Shown in pieces: positions 10,050-20,600 of a stretch of 64,000 nucleotides of DNA. The notes beneath the pieces are model-generated. The model was given only the letters and a program-made list of their open reading frames with translations. It was not told the origin of the DNA and searched no databases. The position numbers and the translations under genes are program-made. Source of the stretch: Mytilinidion resinicola (Eukaryota; Ascomycota; Dothideomycetes; Mytilinidiales; Mytilinidiaceae); the NCBI RefSeq assembly GCF_010093595.1, contig NW_022985452.1:124001-188000 (forward strand), read 5' to 3'. Within the stretch, counting starts at the first letter, position 1. Every line of letters begins with the position of its first letter.

Positions 10050-11405
10050 ATGACCCTGCGCAACATGGATTTTGATAAAGTCCGACTTGCTAAATTACGT
10101 GCAGAGGCGAAACGGCGAGAGAGAGAGTCCATGGATGATCTCAACAACGGCCATGAGGAGGCATTCAAAAAGCTGGAAGAGAAGGAGTTCTGTGAGTCTG
10201 CGGTCAGGTTCTTCTACTTCCAAAAGAAGCGCGAGGAAGAGAGATATAGTAAGAAGAGAGACGAGATCGACTCGGCTTGGGAGGCCGTCCTAGCTGAGCA
10301 AGGAGTAAGTCCGCTTCTAATCCGGTTTACTCAGGACTGACTGACCATCTTCAGCGAGTCATATCAGAGATAGCGAAACTCAGAGACCCCGGCCACAACC
10401 TAAATCATTCCGCCCTTGATATGCCGGACGTCCAACGAGCCCTAGCAGAAGGAACCAAAATCGAGGTTGCTGAAAATGGACAGGGCGAATCCGCCGATGT
10501 TGCCGTTAACACACCACACAAGCCTGCACTCCCCGCATCTGCTCTGAAGATCAAGCCCTACATGGATAGTGTTGCTGTCACCACAGCGTACATGTACAAG
10601 AACATGGGCGCTTCCACTCTAGGCCTTCATACTAGGGCCTTTGACAACCCCATCCTCACCGAGTCGGACGCCGTTCGAAACGCAAAACGCATCTTAAAGA
10701 ATGAAACCCCTGGCCCAGCTTCGCACCTCGCCAACTACAAGCAGGCTTCCTCTATCATCCAAGAAACGAAGAACACCAAATCTGCAGCTACAGTCACCAA
10801 ACCGAGGAAGGTGGCTGACGCCGACAACACCGAGGAAGCCATCACGATCCCTGCCTGGCTTAGCTGTGTAGTAGAAGGCGCCGGCGGCGCTTTCATCGAG
10901 ATGCATTGCCCAGTATGCAGAGCAAATTCGACCCGTATAGAAGGGTCGCGCGAGATCAAATACTTCAACGGAGTCGGAGGGTTGGTACGGCACATGTGCC
11001 GCAGTCATCCTGGGAGTATGGACTTTGCGCCGGGCCCAGGGTATGATCGGGACGCGTGGCTGCTTGATCTATTCATCAAGCGTGTCATAGAAACCGATGA
11101 ACTTGAGAATATAATAAACAGAGGGCGGGACTTCGTCGCAAGTAAGATATTGTCACTCATGCTACCTTATTACCTTGCTAATCCCAGATTTAGTTCCTCA
11201 TGTGATGATTCCCCGAGGCTGGAAGAAGAGTAGCACTGCAACCGATTTGGGAGAAATTGTAATTCTCACTGCTGAGGATGTAGATATGGATGGGAATGGC
11301 GTGGACGAGGAGGTTGACGGTGCTGCGACGACGAAGCTGCTAGCGACTCCGAAGAAACAACACGATTCTCGGGGCTCTAAGCGCCGACGACTGGATATGG
11401 ACTAG
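10050..11405 (+). CDS. Orphan nuclear-type protein with coiled coil and a C2H2-like zinc-binding segment
   Basis: Three exons (10050-10304, 10355-11141, 11188-11405) joined by 50-nt and 46-nt introns with GTAAGT and GTAAGA donors give 419 residues in perfect phase. Residues 8-85 are a highly charged helix (KVRLAKLRAEAKRRERES through KKREEERYSKKRDEID), likely a coiled coil. Residues about 270-300 carry CPVC, about 24 residues, then GLVRHMCRSHP, whose spacing resembles a C2H2 finger with a long loop. A central stretch (140-250) is Ala/Thr/Lys-rich and probably disordered. The C-terminus is acidic, then ends in the basic SKRRRLDMD, a likely nuclear localisation signal. I do not recognise the family. 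A DNA- or chromatin-associated role is only inference. Confidence 0.72.
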
Positions 11406-11799
11406 TTGGCCCACTGGTACAAGAGGTGGCACGCTTAGCATGTAAACCATGTTTGTATCCTTAGGGTTCTGATGCAGTGGTTGCATGTCTGACGAGATTC
11501 AAAGTAGGATACGAGCGAGAAATCTGTTGGCATCGGATAGGGTCCAAATTGCTCATCTGTACTGAGGTAAGCTGTGGTTGTTATCACCTTGCTAGACTGT
11601 ATTTATTATGCGAGGGATCTCTTTCCACCCCATTTTTCTCACTCGATTTAGCAATCCTATTCTCTTGAGTGACTCTATCGTTCTTTGGCTACGCTTGATG
11701 ATGAGCTATCAGCTCAACTAAGAACATGGCATCGTCTCGTTGTCGTGTGAGGATAGCCGGGCGCTGGTACCATTCATCTCGTTTCCGAGGGCCATGATA
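11406..11799. other. Convergent intergenic region
   Basis: It lies between the 3' end of the orphan gene on the plus strand and the 3' end of the decayed minus-strand gene. No gene or RNA seen. Confidence 0.45.
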
Positions 11800-12285
11800 T
11801 TAAGCATTAGAGCCCCTATCCTCTAGTTCCACTTCATGCTGCGAACCAGGAGTTCCATGGACAAGAGATAGAGAGAAGAGCTCGGCTTGCTGAGATGACC
11901 AATTGGATGAATGGATCCAGCTTGAGGAGGCAACAACACACACTGTTGGAGGAGGTGACATGGCCGCTTCAATTGGCACGAAGACCCAGGAGCCTTTGGG
12001 TGCTTCCGCCACGGCGGCAGGTTCAGAGGCAGGTTATTGCTGCAGCCGAAAGAGTTCATTTGCCTTCGCCTATCTTTTGAGATGCCATATTCAGAACCCT
12101 AGTCCGACAAGGACGGTGATCCCTATTATTGGACCCACCACGGCGCCCGCGATCCAGGCTTTTGACGATGATGGCCGACTACCCCCACTGATGTCTCCAC
12201 TGACCGTGTAGTTCGATAAGGTGTTGTTGCATGACGGTACAATGGCTCGACGGTCGGGTGGCTTGTAGCTTGCGCCGTACAGGGT
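11800..12285 (-). pseudogene. Decayed single-pass membrane protein gene
   Basis: On the minus strand one frame reads TLYGASYKPPDRRAIVPSCN, a Ser/Gly stretch, then the transmembrane segment KAWIAGAVVGPIIGITVLVG (from about 12159), and after it a cytoplasmic-type tail ending QAELFSLSLVHGTPGSQHEV and EDRGSNA at 11803. It is interrupted by TGA (12093), TAG (12072) and TAA (12036); another TGA lies just upstream at 12288. All internal stops stay in the same frame as the tail and each is one C-to-T or G-to-A change from a Gln or Trp codon. The layout matches the intact gene at 57141-58266, which has QAWIAGPALGAAAFVV. No N-terminal start was found. An intron spanning the three stops is possible, but no good donor is visible. 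Inference: a relic of that family. Confidence 0.5.
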
Positions 12286-12715
12286 TCATGAAGTTTTGTT
12301 AAAGTTGGCGTACGACGTGATCATCCGTCAGGATTGGCTTATGACGTGCACGGTACGGAGATCATGCTTGTTGTGTTCGGACTGGCGCATCAATTGCAGC
12401 TTGAACTGTATAGGAGTTGCACTTGCTGTTGTGTTGATGGGCACGGCGATGCCGGCTTGAGGAGATCGAGAGTGGACGACATGGAGAGATCAAAGAAAAT
12501 GCTTAGGGGCTAGCTTTTACGTAACAGGAGGTAATAGTGGTTGTATGTGCTTGTATTAATGTAACAGAAGAGGATGCAGAGAAGTGCGAGAGGGGTCTTC
12601 AAGAAGGGGAGTCTATCTACCAATGCTTCTGCCTTACTTGACACCAAAGTTCGGCGCTCTTGACTGGATATTTACTCGAAAAAGTTACCCCAGAAAGCAC
12701 GGCTTACCATTGTTT
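12286..12715. other. Intergenic region, possibly the lost 5' part of the decayed gene
   Basis: The minus frame of the decayed gene continues upstream to about 12480 with two TGA codons (12288 and 12330), beyond which stops are frequent. No start codon or signal peptide can be assigned. The 3' flank of the Zn2Cys6 gene ends here. Confidence 0.4.
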
Positions 12716-13341
12716 CTAGGATCTAGACTCATCTCGATGTTGAAATCGGTCTCCAGTTAAAGGTGCCTTTGAATTCGAATATGCCTCCGGCGGTTTGTGA
12801 GGATGGACCAGCTGACCAAATAGAATGTTCCACGAAGTTGATGCAAGACCAGCTGGGTCTCCCATGTAGCCGTCATATGTGCTGGTTTGAACTGGCATGC
12901 TGGCAGGAACATGATTGAGAGTATCTGTCCAAGGCATAGCCTGCATAGGCAATGAGGACGACATAGAAGAATTGCCAACACTATCCGCCATCAAGTGATT
13001 GCAGTATGCCTGAGGGCTAAGGGCAGGTAATCCTTCAGGCGCGACAGAATTCGAGCAAGGCTTGTGTTGAGATTGCTCTGTGAGTTGGGCTTCCACTCTC
13101 GCTAGTAAGGTGTCAGCCTATGTATGCGTGCTGAGGGTCAGGGCTGACAACTAGTACCCATTCGATCTTCCAACGACTCAATAGCTTCCGTCAGGTCGGG
13201 TCTCGACTGTGTAGATGCTGGTATGTAGACACACGCCTCGTTCGATCGTTTGCACTTCTCGCAAGAAGGCTGTCCACCGTCACAGCGGACTTTCCGGTCA
13301 CGGCACGTTCTGCACGCTACCTTGCGCGCAGATCCACTCAT
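12716..13341 (-). CDS. Short Zn2Cys6 (C6) zinc-cluster regulator
   Basis: Two exons (13158-13341 and 12716-13101) around a 56-nt intron with donor GTACTA give 189 residues. Residues 10-37 are a complete binuclear zinc cluster, CRTCRDRKVRCDG then PSCEKCKRSNEAC. A linker and a short heptad-like helix follow (LTEAIESLEDRM joined to ARVEAQLTEQ across the intron), as in Gal4-type dimerisation elements. The remaining 120 residues are Ser/Pro/Gln-rich without the large fungal transcription factor middle domain that full-length members carry. It is therefore far shorter than the usual 500-900 residues. It may be a genuine small DNA-binding protein, a competitor of full-length regulators, or a truncated gene. 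DNA binding is firmly predicted; target genes are unknown. Confidence 0.85.
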
Positions 13342-15886
13342 TGTGCGGTGCTTGAGCTTTGGAAGGGAGGTTAAGGCCAGTTTGCGGCCTATGATGTGGA
13401 GAAGGATTGGCAGGAGGTGCGATAGGCATTATAAAGGGTGCTGATCTCTTGGGGTACCCAGGCTTGCGAACTCGAACAAGCAAATACACATAGTAAACGT
13501 GGCTGGCCCATGAGAACGGTATCCCCGGTGAGTATGGTGCTCCGGCAATCAAGCTGTGTGAGACCCTTCATGATAGGCGATCTTGAAGTAGCTAGCATGG
13601 CCTGTTGCCTACATGGATTCTACAAGACACGGTCCGAGCCGAGGGCAACGCAAGTTGCAAGTCGAAGGGATTCCACGTGCTTATTCTATTGCGGGAGCTA
13701 GGCGCGCCACAATCGCCTACCACAGCACGTGGGAGCTAAGACAACGTAGAAGAGTCGATTCCTAGAGCGAGGTGACGAAATAAGAGGCTATGAGAACACG
13801 CCGCTCTTGATCTTCGCTACGATCGCTGTCTGCCGTGTTTTGTCCTGGTAACGTAAGCCGGACAAATCTTGGATCCTTCGCCGAACTCCCGTCATGTAGC
13901 TAGACTAAAGCGCTCATATGGCGTGCAGCAGCATGTATGTTGCCGGTCAGCAAATGTTCGGGGTATGAAGTGCTTTAAGTTAAACCGCCCTCTGAGAACA
14001 GAAGCCAGCTCACAAGTGAAGGTATGGTAGGGGTGGGGCGAAAGGCGATTGACTCGAAGTCCGCCTAGGACCCCGCCGTTACTACCTAGATACAACTGAG
14101 GACTTTGCGATAGCCGGAGTCACCAGCTTCCCGGCTCGTTCTGTGCCGGTCATTCGGCGAACTCGCACGTCCGATAACGCGACAGCGTGGGATGGCCTGG
14201 ACTAAGGAAAGATGGTGATCAGATTCGACCTTGTCAACCGCTGTGCATAGCACCTTCCCTCAAGAGCAATGTTGCCGAGTATAGAAGCCTTGGAGATTGA
14301 TTGCATCATGCCAAGGATGCCGGTATACAGCAATGCTGCGTTGGCAGAGATTTCATCATGCTGATTAGCAGCGCTGGGACAACGTTGCTGTGGCTGAGAC
14401 GCCGGCTCGCCGAAAGCAAAGTCTAATCCTCATTCATGCCCGAGGGCGAATCAAATGGCTGCAAGGTCTTACGGGCTCTGGCTTGAGGACAATGATTGAA
14501 ACAGTGGGTCATTACCTATTGTCCCAAAGCACGGCGCAAGGTTCCTGGAATGACCAGGTAATCATTCATACACACGCTGTCTTGGCCTTGTGGGAAGCTG
14601 GAATCTGGCATTACTCTATTACATGTCAGTCGTGATACACTGATCAAGCAAGTGCAAGTAGATAATGAAACCAAACAAGAAACTTCAGAAGAGGTTGAAA
14701 GTGGCCTTTACCTTTTGTAGCAACAGCATAAACAGAGCCCATAACCATCTAGGAATGCCCCCAGTGGCTTCAAATTTACGACACCTCATTTTACTCCAAT
14801 CGGTCTTCCAAACTCCGCGTTAGCATCCACCTCTCGAGTCCCCTGCTAGCCGGGTAATTTTGGAGTCGCGTGTCTTCCTAGCCTGATCATTTATGGTCAA
14901 AACAAACGATACGAAGGCTAGCTAAGCGTGGCCCCTTGCGGATGATGTTCTGAAGGTCGGACGACACGAGACTGTTGAAGAATGGAGAGAAGAGGTGATG
15001 GAACGGAGACCGACGGGAGACGGAACAAATGCTGACTAAGCACCGGTATCCTGTAGTTAGATCTCGGGAGTCGCGTCGCGTCTCCTCACTCTCGCTGCGA
15101 TTGCACCGACGTAGAGAGCTATTTGGCTCTGTCTCAAGAATGGCAAATATTTAACGCAGCCGTCACAGCTCGTCTTACTTAAGAATGAACCTGCAATAAC
15201 GCCCGGACCATGTGTGCGAGTATTCTACCTCAATAGCATTAAGACTCCTATTACACCTTGCACGCCTTCGTTGTTCGTTGCTCGGAGAAGATCATACGGG
15301 CAAATTACTGCTCAAAGTAAAGAGGTACTCATGTGAAGCACTAGACGAGGCGGTGTTACGGTCCGATGAAGGGAGAATAAAAAGGAAGGAGCAAGATGGG
15401 AGAGATAGACTGATATATACACAGGGAACTACCAAACGCACGGCATCGACTCCCAACCCCCGATCTATCGGCGCAACTTCCTGCGATGAAGATATACTCC
15501 CCGAATGCCGACCTAAGATTCCGGACGAGCGACGACCATCTTAGTCCAATATTGCTCCAATGGATCGGATCACGAAGCTCTGAGTACTTTCTGGTGCATG
15601 GTCGTTGGAAGTACACAATTGGAGAACTTGGAGACTCTCTTCCTACCTAGATACTCGCTCGTAAAGGACGTTGGATACGACAGTTGAAGTGCTATGTTCC
15701 GCACTACATTCAGCCAATAGCACCAGCTTATCTGTAGGTATCTAGGTACTTCGTATCTTCGACGACCCCGCAGACTGCCCTACTGCGCGGACCTCGTAGC
15801 TACTATCACTCATCATACACCGAATCTATTTAGCAAACGCCGAACTGTATTTTCGAAAGGCAAGCCCATCTAATACATGTTCTAAG
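13342..15886. other. 2.5-kb region without a recognisable gene
   Basis: The longest stretch without a gene apart from the edges. Open frames (for example 14390-14635 plus, 15212-15544 plus) are short and lack family motifs or plausible splice partners. No tRNA, terminal repeats or transposase fragments were recognised. It may contain regulatory DNA for the regulator at 13341 and the BLOC-1 gene, or old decayed sequence. Confidence 0.45.
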
Positions 15887-16255
15887 ATGTCCGCCGATGC
15901 CGAATCAGCTCGTCGCACGGCGGAAGCTCGTGCCGCAGTGGCCGCTTCGCTGGCCGCCGTAGGAAGCTCCGTAGACGCCGAACTTCGAACGCGCGCCGCC
16001 GACCTCCATGCGAACTCAAATGCCATCGTAAAGCAAGAGAAGGAGCTAGCTAAGCAGACCGCAGCGCTGGCTAAACAGAGCGAACCGTGGCAGAAACTGG
16101 CGGACACTAGCACGAAAAAGCTGAATGAGATTGGCGACATTCAAAACTGGGCGGAGATGATCGAGCGGGATTTGCTGGTATTGGAAGAGACGTTGAGGCT
16201 GGCCGAGGGAAAGAAAACGCCGGATTCAGCGAGTGGGACCAACGGCTGGCCGTGA
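15887..16255 (+). CDS. BLOC-1 complex subunit 1 (GCN5L1) homologue
   Basis: A single-exon gene for 122 residues, the size typical of this family (about 125). It is helical throughout: an Ala-rich N-terminal helix, then AIVKQEKELAKQTAALAKQSEPW and LADTSTKKLNEIGDIQNWAEM. The last block matches the signature of BLOC1S1, in which LKEIGDVENWARSIE is conserved, including the NWA core. BLOC-1-type complexes act on endosomal sorting and organelle biogenesis; the animal protein also influences mitochondrial protein acetylation. The function in filamentous fungi is inferred by homology. The ATG at 15887 gives the family-standard length. Downstream is noncoding. Confidence 0.85.
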   Translation: MSADAESARRTAEARAAVAASLAAVGSSVDAELRTRAADLHANSNAIVKQEKELAKQTAALAKQSEPWQKLADTSTKKLNEIGDIQNWAEMIERDLLVLEETLRLAEGKKTPDSASGTNGWP

Positions 16256-17048
16256 TGGCTTTGTGGACAACTGGCCAGGAGTACCCCAGCCAGCCCGATT
16301 TTTTGAAACTGCCAGCAGCTTCTGCTGCACGACGACTCGAAATCGTGTGCTACGTGGCCGTTTGCCTCATCAACAAACTTGAGTACCCCGATGGCTGAAC
16401 GCATTCCTACGACATGCCAATATCTTCTCGATCATCTGCAATCATTTGGAATCATCGTGCGTCAGCTCCTAGTACAAATCGTCAATGCTAGCAAGGCGCA
16501 ACGTAAAGTGAAGTCGATGTACATCTAGGCTGCTATCATCAGAGAAAGATACACGGAAACAACTATCGTTCTCTCATGTCTACCTCGCGTAATCTGGTTG
16601 CATGACTGGCCTCGAAGCAGTCCTACGTGGCTTGTACTTTATATTGCATACCTTGTTACCCATGGTTGAATTTGAAGAAATGATGGAAATAAATTTCATT
16701 GGTAGATTGATCACCGAGCCAGTGAAGTGACGAGCACCAGCTTGGCTTAAAGTTGCGCAAAAGCTCCTCGCCAGTATAAGCCCACATGAAGTTCTGCAGA
16801 GACGGTACTATAGACGGACCCTTCGGAGGCCCCTTGTGCATTGAACCTGAAGCATCAAAGCTGTTCCCTTCGCAATGATAGCTCTGGTATATAACACCGC
16901 TTCTGTATCTAACTCAGATGGAAGTGAACATGCCGAAACTTATTTTTGACGCAAGGATGTGTGAGGAATCTTCTTGAACTTGCCCTTGGTTGCTACGTAC
17001 CTAATTTTCAAGAATGACTGCGTGATGATCGGTTTCTACTGGAGAGAA
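16256..17048. other. Intergenic region
   Basis: It follows the BLOC-1 gene and precedes the promoter and leader of the large ubiquitin ligase gene. No gene or RNA seen. Confidence 0.45.
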
Positions 17049-17060
17049 TTACGTCACGTG
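17049..17060 (+). promoter_or_regulatory. Overlapping CRE-like and E-box-like motif upstream of the HECT ligase gene
   Basis: The sequence TTACGTCACGTG joins a CRE/ATF-type core (TTACGTCA) to a CACGTG E-box. It stands about 540 bp before the start codon of the ligase. bZIP or bHLH binding is plausible; no binding data are available. Confidence 0.4.
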
Positions 17061-17601
17061 TCTGGATTTCACTAGCGCCACATTGATCCATAGACCTCTG
17101 TCATAGGGTTCGTGCTCCACGACGAGCACTCTCTCCACCAAATAAAACACACCTCCCACTCCGCTCGGTTGGCGGCCGCCTCTACCTACACCTCAGCGCC
17201 TCCCTTCAAGATACGCGCCTGCACCGCGCTCTCTTGTTCCGGTGACCCTCCACCACTACTCGTTCCTCGCCTTCCGATACCTACCTGCACCGACCACCAC
17301 CCGCCGCTCAGGAAGCTCCTGCGGCATCGCCGGACCTTTGTAATAACTCGTCCGGCGATCGGGCTGTCAGGTGAGCGCTTGGAGCACTATTTGCCACAGG
17401 GACTCTACTCACTGAAGCTCTCTAGGTTGCCCGCAGAGCCGCACCGCAGCTTCTTCCACACTATTCCAGGACCGCCTCCATCGACCCGCCGTCCTGAAAC
17501 CTTCCCTTTCACCACCGCATCCCATCAAGACCCCATCGGAGGAGTGGAATACGACTTAGGTTCGGGAAGGCTGCCTGCCTTCTGGCTGGGCTATTGCCAT
17601 C
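17061..17601 (+). promoter_or_regulatory. AUG-free leader region of the HECT ligase gene, with a possible leader intron
   Basis: From about 17030 to the start codon at 17602 there is no ATG in any plus-strand frame. The region is pyrimidine-rich. A candidate leader intron runs from GTGAGC near 17371 to CTCTCTAG near 17425. One frame is open from 17112 into the ligase start region, but it has no ATG, so I treat it as leader, not protein. Confidence 0.5.
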
Positions 17602-20600
17602 ATGGGCAAGATTAAGAAGACGGCTAATGCGAGGCACAACGTGACTGTAGTATGTATCTTCATGTCTTGATTCCTATCACTGCTCGCTGACATTGTCAAC
17701 TACTAGTCTCCTATGATCACAGAGTTTGTCAAAGCCACTTCTTCCATTCCACTTTTTCAGTTACCCGCACACCTTGCTTCATTTCCTCGACTATGGCCCT
17801 TTCCTAGAGGTGACCTGTTCCACTGGATACTCGCGCTGAACCGCTTCGACCGCATACTGGACCTCTTCAACCAGGAATATGAGCTAGCGAGCGGGCCACA
17901 GACGCAGCCTTTCCAGCGGCGGCTACTGCTGAAGGGCGATACTGACGAGGAGGGCAAGCTGATATCGGAACAGACGCCGACGGGTGCCATTCTTGACGAG
18001 CTCCGCTTCTCTGAGGAAGGTGACCGCGAGTTGGTTGAACAGATTCTCTCTTTCACTAGGCTGCTTGTGGAGCAATGTGGGAATCGGAGTTTGTACGCGA
18101 GCAGCAGCCATCTGAACAACCTCCTCAACACGACGTCTATCTCCCTCCTCAAGACTACACTTCGCTTGAGCCATCGCCTTGCTCAGCGATACCATGCTTC
18201 TCGCTCACGGATGCCTCCGGCCTCCATGCACAACAATCTCCTCACAGGCCACTACAATATCAATCTAGAGAAGGTTAATAAGCTGGCGGCACCACTCCCG
18301 AAGTCCCCTTCAACTGCTCTAGCTCTCAACACACCGTCGGTAAAGGGAAAGGAGAAGGTGGCCGTGGATCGTAAGGGCAAGAGCGAGAAGATTAACCCGG
18401 CTGATCTGGTGTCGCTGGTCAAGGACGACATATCAGAATCCGTTCTCAGTGATGAATGGGGCGGGGTGGTTCTGTCTTACTACGAGCCTTCTCCAGTCGC
18501 TGTTGATGGTGCCAGCAAGTCCGCCGTTCCAGAGACGCCCGCGTCACCTACGATGCCCAAGACTCCTACTCCTGCCCGCCGGACATCAAATCTGGGTCCC
18601 AATCAAACTCCTCGACCGCATCGCACATTGTCTTCCGATGAATCTCCAACGACGGCGACGCTAGCTGGCAATCGGGACCACGAGTACGCACGGCACTCTG
18701 GGCCAAAATTGTTCGAGCTTTCCCCCTCCAAAGTTGCTTCTACCCCTGCGCATGAGCTGGTAAGCGCTGGCTTGAAAGAGGTGCCCGAGAGCTCTCAGTA
18801 TGAGCTTTTGCATCGGATTCGGGTTGCCAAGGCCATGACATCGGAAAAGTCCAGTCGAGCAGATCTGGTGGCAATTCGCTTGCTTGCTGTTGCAAATGTC
18901 GCCTACGTATATTCGGAACCCAACTTTCAACAGAAAATTGGCCAGCAAGATTCTGATGAACCCCGTCGTCTCCAGCTCGCCTATCAACTGTCCGAACTTG
19001 TCCATCCCCCGGGAAATGGTGAATCTGGTGTCTCAAGAGAGCTCCAGACACATGCATTGAACGCTCTCGAGGCGTTGACAAAGCACAAGATCAAATCAGG
19101 GGACGTTTGCTCTGCACTCAGTGTTAATGTGAATCATGGAGTCCTATTCTACGTGGTACGAAAGGCTGTCGCAGAACTGGCAGTGGAGGAGACCCCCGGC
19201 GAACCCTCCGATGAAGATGACTGGCGGGAGGCACTCTTCGGATTGCTCAATAGCCTTCCAAACTCTCAGCTGCGAACAGGTGAAGCCATGGTGTCCGCAG
19301 GCCTGCTCGAGATTCTAGTCGAAGTACTCACACTCCGAACCAACAAGGCAGAGCGGAATCATCCGAAAGTCCTGGGTTTTTTGGACACCTTTGTATACAA
19401 TCTTCGCGATGCTTTCCAAGCAATGGTCAACGCCAAAGGGCTGGAGATTATTGCTGATCTAGCTTCTTACGAGGTTGAATCGTCGAAGGCACGCGCAGAG
19501 CAAGGCGATGGGATGCCAAGCAACTTCAAGACTCAGTTGACCGATTACCAAATCCCTTATCATCAACAGCAAACACTTCGCTGGCTGTTCAAATTTATGA
19601 ATCACATGATGGGTCACACTGGAGGTAACTTCGATCGACTGTTGCGGAACCTGATTGATTCTCCGCAACTGCTGCGGGCTTTGCGCACAGTGATATCGAA
19701 CGCTTCGACCTACGGATCCACAGTATGGAGTATGGCGGTCTCAATCTTGACAAGCTTCATTCACAACGAGCCTACGAGCTACCAAGTAATCGCCGAGGCG
19801 GGGTTGAGCAAGGCTTTCCTGGAATCCGTGACCAACAAGACGATAGTGGAGAAGGAGGAGCAGGTCTCAGCCGACGAGGATCGCGCAGGATCTGACGAGA
19901 CTACCCCACTTCCTGAATCCCTACGATCATCAACGAATCCCGCATTTATTCCGAAGCCAGCCCTGGTGTTCTTTCCTCCGCGAGATGGACCCTTGGCGCA
20001 AGGGATTTTGCCAGTCGCGGAAGCCATCTCGAACATTCCATCGGCGTTTGGAGCGATTTGCTTGGCAGAGGCCGGCATGAAGCTTTTCAAATCATCCGAC
20101 GCCTTGGCGAGCTACTTTGAGGTTTTCGAAAGCCCAGCACATGTCAAGGCTCTGGACGGCGACCCGGATGTGTCCACCATAATCGGTAATGCTTTTGACG
20201 AGCTCGTTCGCCACCATCCTGCACTCAAGAACGATGTCCTCGATTCCGTCTACCAAATGGTCATTCGCGTGACGACCTTGTGCTATAACAAGGCAGCCGA
20301 AGAGGGTGCAGGAGCGAAGCTCTGGATCAATGATAAAGACGGTCGGATTGTTGTCTCAGGCGGTCGCCGAGCGCTCAAAGGCCAACAAGGACCCCTACAT
20401 TCAGCCCTTCACGGCGACGATGTCAACATGACTGATGCGGATGAAGCGGACGCCGGCGATTCTTCCTTGGACAAGGATGCCACGTTCGATCAGGTTTCTG
20501 ACGCTGAAGACGCGAAAGACAATCCTAGTGCTTCTAAATACATCGCCGTCGTGTGCAAATTCCTTGGGGGGTTCTTCTCTAATATCAGTCTCTGTCAATC

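Noticed and set aside
11895..12211. Plus-strand frames over the decayed membrane gene
   Set aside because: The minus strand explains the region through a recognisable membrane segment and tail; the plus frames have no features.
13892..15544. Several 60-110 codon frames in the 2.5-kb empty region
   Set aside because: No pair could be joined into a longer model with valid splice sites, and none has recognisable motifs.
17112..17615. 167-codon plus-strand frame overlapping the HECT ligase start
   Set aside because: It contains no ATG and lies in the leader; the overlapping frame is a by-product of pyrimidine-rich sequence.
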